Positions 62,546 to 64,000 of a DNA stretch of 64,000 nt are shown in pieces. The DNA lies in the NCBI RefSeq assembly GCF_008830185.1, contig NZ_WAGX01000004.1, forward strand, positions 620,001 to 684,000. The letters run 5' to 3'. The notes beneath the pieces are model-generated. The model saw only the letters and a program-made list of their open reading frames with translations. It was not told the DNA's origin and made no database searches. Source of the stretch: Candidatus Galacturonatibacter soehngenii (lineage in GTDB: Bacteria; Bacillota; Clostridia; Lachnospirales; Lachnospiraceae). Every line of letters begins with the position of its first letter. Within the stretch, counting starts at the first letter, position 1. Position numbers and translations under genes: made by a program.

Positions 62546-64000
62546 TCAAGTGGTAAGACCTTCCTCTAGTATCTGATAGATCTGTTTCATATCCAAGCTT
62601 TCTCTTAAATAATTAGCCAAACTATCATATTGTTTTTCTTTATATTCATCAAAATCTATCGACTTAATATCTTCTTCCTTTAATCCAAGCTTAACGCCAA
62701 GCGATAGAATTAATTTTCTAGTTACTTCTTCTTCATCAAAGATACCATGGATGTAAGAGCCATATACATTATCTAAATATGCACCATCCCATTTTTCCTT
62801 TATAAAATGTTCATTTTTATCAGTATTTATCTCTTTTATTCTAGTAAGAGGCTTTATAACATCACTTAACAGAGTGCTTTGTCCCATATGAAGCTCATAG
62901 CCTTTTAACGCTACGGAAGATAACGCATTAAGCCCTCCCTGTAACAGTTCGAATCTTCCTGTAACTTGCCTTCTTGTTTTCTGTTCTTCAAAAACTGTCT
63001 TAATTGGAAGTAAACCCATTCCCTTCATTTCTCCGCCCGCTTCGACTGCATAAGGATCGTGTAAGGTTTCACCAAGCATTTGATATCCGCCGCAAATACC
63101 AAATATAATAGTGTCTTTTGCAGCTTCCTTTAATATAGCAGCTTCTAAACCATTTTGACGCATCCACAACAAATCACCCATTGTATTTTTTGTTCCAGGA
63201 ATAATAATCATGTCAGGGCTTTTTAAATCCTGTACTTTATCTATAAAACGAAGCGATACTCCTTCGATTCGCTCCAGTGCATTAAAGTCTGTAAAATTCG
63301 AAATCCTTGGTAACTTAATCACTGCGATGTCAATACTTGATGCTTTTTTAGTCTTGGTAAAACGATCCGTTAGACTGTCCTCATCCTCAATATCTACATG
63401 CATGTATGGAACCACTCCAACTACAGGAATCCTTGACTTTTCCTCTAGCATGACAAGTCCTGGTTTTAGAATTTCTTTATCACCACGAAACTTATTAATA
63501 ATGCTTCCTTTTACCATTCTTTGTTCTTCTTCCTCTAACAAAACCATAGTACCAATTAGTTGCGCAAAAACGCCACCTCTGTCAATATCTCCAACCAGTA
63601 ATACAGGAGCTTTTGCCATTTTTGCCATTCCCATATTCACAATATCTTCACTTTTTAGATTAATTTCAGCTGGACTTCCTGCACCTTCAATTACAATAAT
63701 ATCATATTCCTTCGAAAGTGTATGATAAGCCTTCATGATATCAGGAACTAAATTCTTTTTATATTTGAAGTAATCAACCGCTTTCATATTACCAATTACT
63801 TCCCCATTTACAATGACTTGAGATCCAAGATCATTTGTAGGTTTTAATAGAATTGGATTCATTAATACATTAGGCTCTATCTTAGCTGCTTGTGCTTGCA
63901 TTACTTGTGCTCTTCCCATCTCAAGACCGTCTTTTGTGATAAAAGAGTTCAATGCCATATTCTGCGACTTAAAGGGGGCAACTTTATAGCCATCTTGTTT
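62546..64000 (-). CDS. cbiP: Cobyric acid synthase (5' end outside window)
   Basis: The frame continues to the window edge with the upstream residues [19 protein letters not shown], so the ATG at 63958 is internal and the P-loop lies outside. Visible parts: synthetase domain with [11 protein letters not shown] and [14 protein letters not shown], then the class I glutamine amidotransferase-like domain with [11 protein letters not shown], the nucleophile C in [13 protein letters not shown] and a late [13 protein letters not shown] with the histidine. Amidates adenosylcobyrinic acid a,c-diamide to cobyric acid. Upstream part of the cobalamin operon lies to the right. Confidence 0.93.
   Translation of the reverse strand, partial: KQDGYKVAPFKSQNMALNSFITKDGLEMGRAQVMQAQAAKIEPNVLMNPILLKPTNDLGSQVIVNGEVIGNMKAVDYFKYKKNLVPDIMKAYHTLSKEYDIIVIEGAGSPAEINLKSEDIVNMGMAKMAKAPVLLVGDIDRGGVFAQLIGTMVLLEEEEQRMVKGSIINKFRGDKEILKPGLVMLEEKSRIPVVGVVPYMHVDIEDEDSLTDRFTKTKKASSIDIAVIKLPRISNFTDFNALERIEGVSLRFIDKVQDLKSPDMIIIPGTKNTMGDLLWMRQNGLEAAILKEAAKDTIIFGICGGYQMLGETLHDPYAVEAGGEMKGMGLLPIKTVFEEQKTRRQVTGRFELLQGGLNALSSVALKGYELHMGQSTLLSDVIKPLTRIKEINTDKNEHFIKEKWDGAYLDNVYGSYIHGIFDEEEVTRKLILSLGVKLGLKEEDIKSIDFDEYKEKQYDSLANYLRESLDMKQIYQILEEGLTT

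Noticed and set aside
63210-63725. 171-codon plus-strand frame within cobyric acid synthase
   Set aside because: Shadow of the cobyric acid synthase gene, whose motifs on the minus strand are unmistakable.

Overview
The window is 64 kb of an AT-rich, tightly packed chromosome. It looks like a member of the class Clostridia (Bacillota), most probably Lachnospiraceae or a close relative. The reasons are low GC with strong GGAGG ribosome binding sites, a Rex regulator, an acpS-nnrD/E-alr-mazF neighbourhood, anaerobic cobalamin genes (CbiK, CbiC, CbiP/CobQ), a LysM-GH18 family of the kind found in spore formers, a CFI-box protein, and no respiratory genes. The genus is inference. No rRNA, tRNA or CRISPR array was seen.

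Left part (1-8.1 kb): a leftward block reads PucR-type activator, taurine:2-oxoglutarate-aminotransferase-like enzyme, iron alcohol dehydrogenase, ABC ATPase and two ABC permeases, the last cut by the window edge. Together these best fit import of a small aminosulfonate such as taurine, removal of its amino group, and reduction of the aldehyde. A YARHG lipoprotein and an LDH2-family dehydrogenase follow.

Plastic region (8.3-18 kb): a GIY-YIG/DUF2087 pair precedes an HTH regulator fused to what looks like a complete desulfoferrodoxin (superoxide reductase). Then comes a 513-bp segment present twice (9536-10048 and 11604-12116). Between the copies lie about 1.5 kb of foreign-looking DNA: a 33-residue membrane peptide, a secreted protein of unknown family, palindromes and a 5' fragment of a ClpP-like gene whose intact copy is at 17.1-17.9 kb. 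Next is a complete antimicrobial-peptide resistance locus (ABC ATPase, two permeases, response regulator, histidine kinase; Cpr/LanFEG type) and a decayed alpha/beta hydrolase.

Middle (18-39.7 kb): mostly housekeeping genes. These are MATE efflux, M16 peptidase, a zinc-ribbon/CFI-box protein, YebC, MazF without a visible MazE, Alr, NnrD/E, AcpS, a coiled-coil protein, Rex with a good Rex operator, a PHP phosphoesterase, a five-gene two-component/ABC operon, a HAD phosphatase, an AraC-type regulator translationally coupled to ClpP, and an ABC exporter behind an ArsR-type regulator with palindromic candidate operators.

Right part (39.8-64 kb): a zinc/manganese ABC operon appears to be separated from a trailing lipoprotein gene by an IS110-family insertion. 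A divergent Fe/Mn superoxide dismutase, a chemoreceptor, and a tetrapyrrole operon follow: hemA, precorrin-2 dehydrogenase, a three-domain HemC-CobA-HemD fusion, hemB, hemL. It makes uroporphyrinogen III and precorrin-2/sirohydrochlorin. Beyond a stand-alone 23-residue cysteine-containing peptide gene, a DUF-like protein and a gene remnant come two tandem LysM-GH18 paralogues that have lost the GH18 catalytic acids. Then CbiK feeds the cobalamin branch, with CbiP/CobQ, CbiC and a cell-wall amidase on the opposite strand.

Most original observations: the HTH-desulfoferrodoxin fusion, the duplicated/inserted segment with its secreted protein, the paired GH18 pseudoenzymes, the 23-aa peptide unit, a Shine-Dalgarno-sequestering hairpin before the ClpP-like gene, and the HemC-CobA-HemD fusion.
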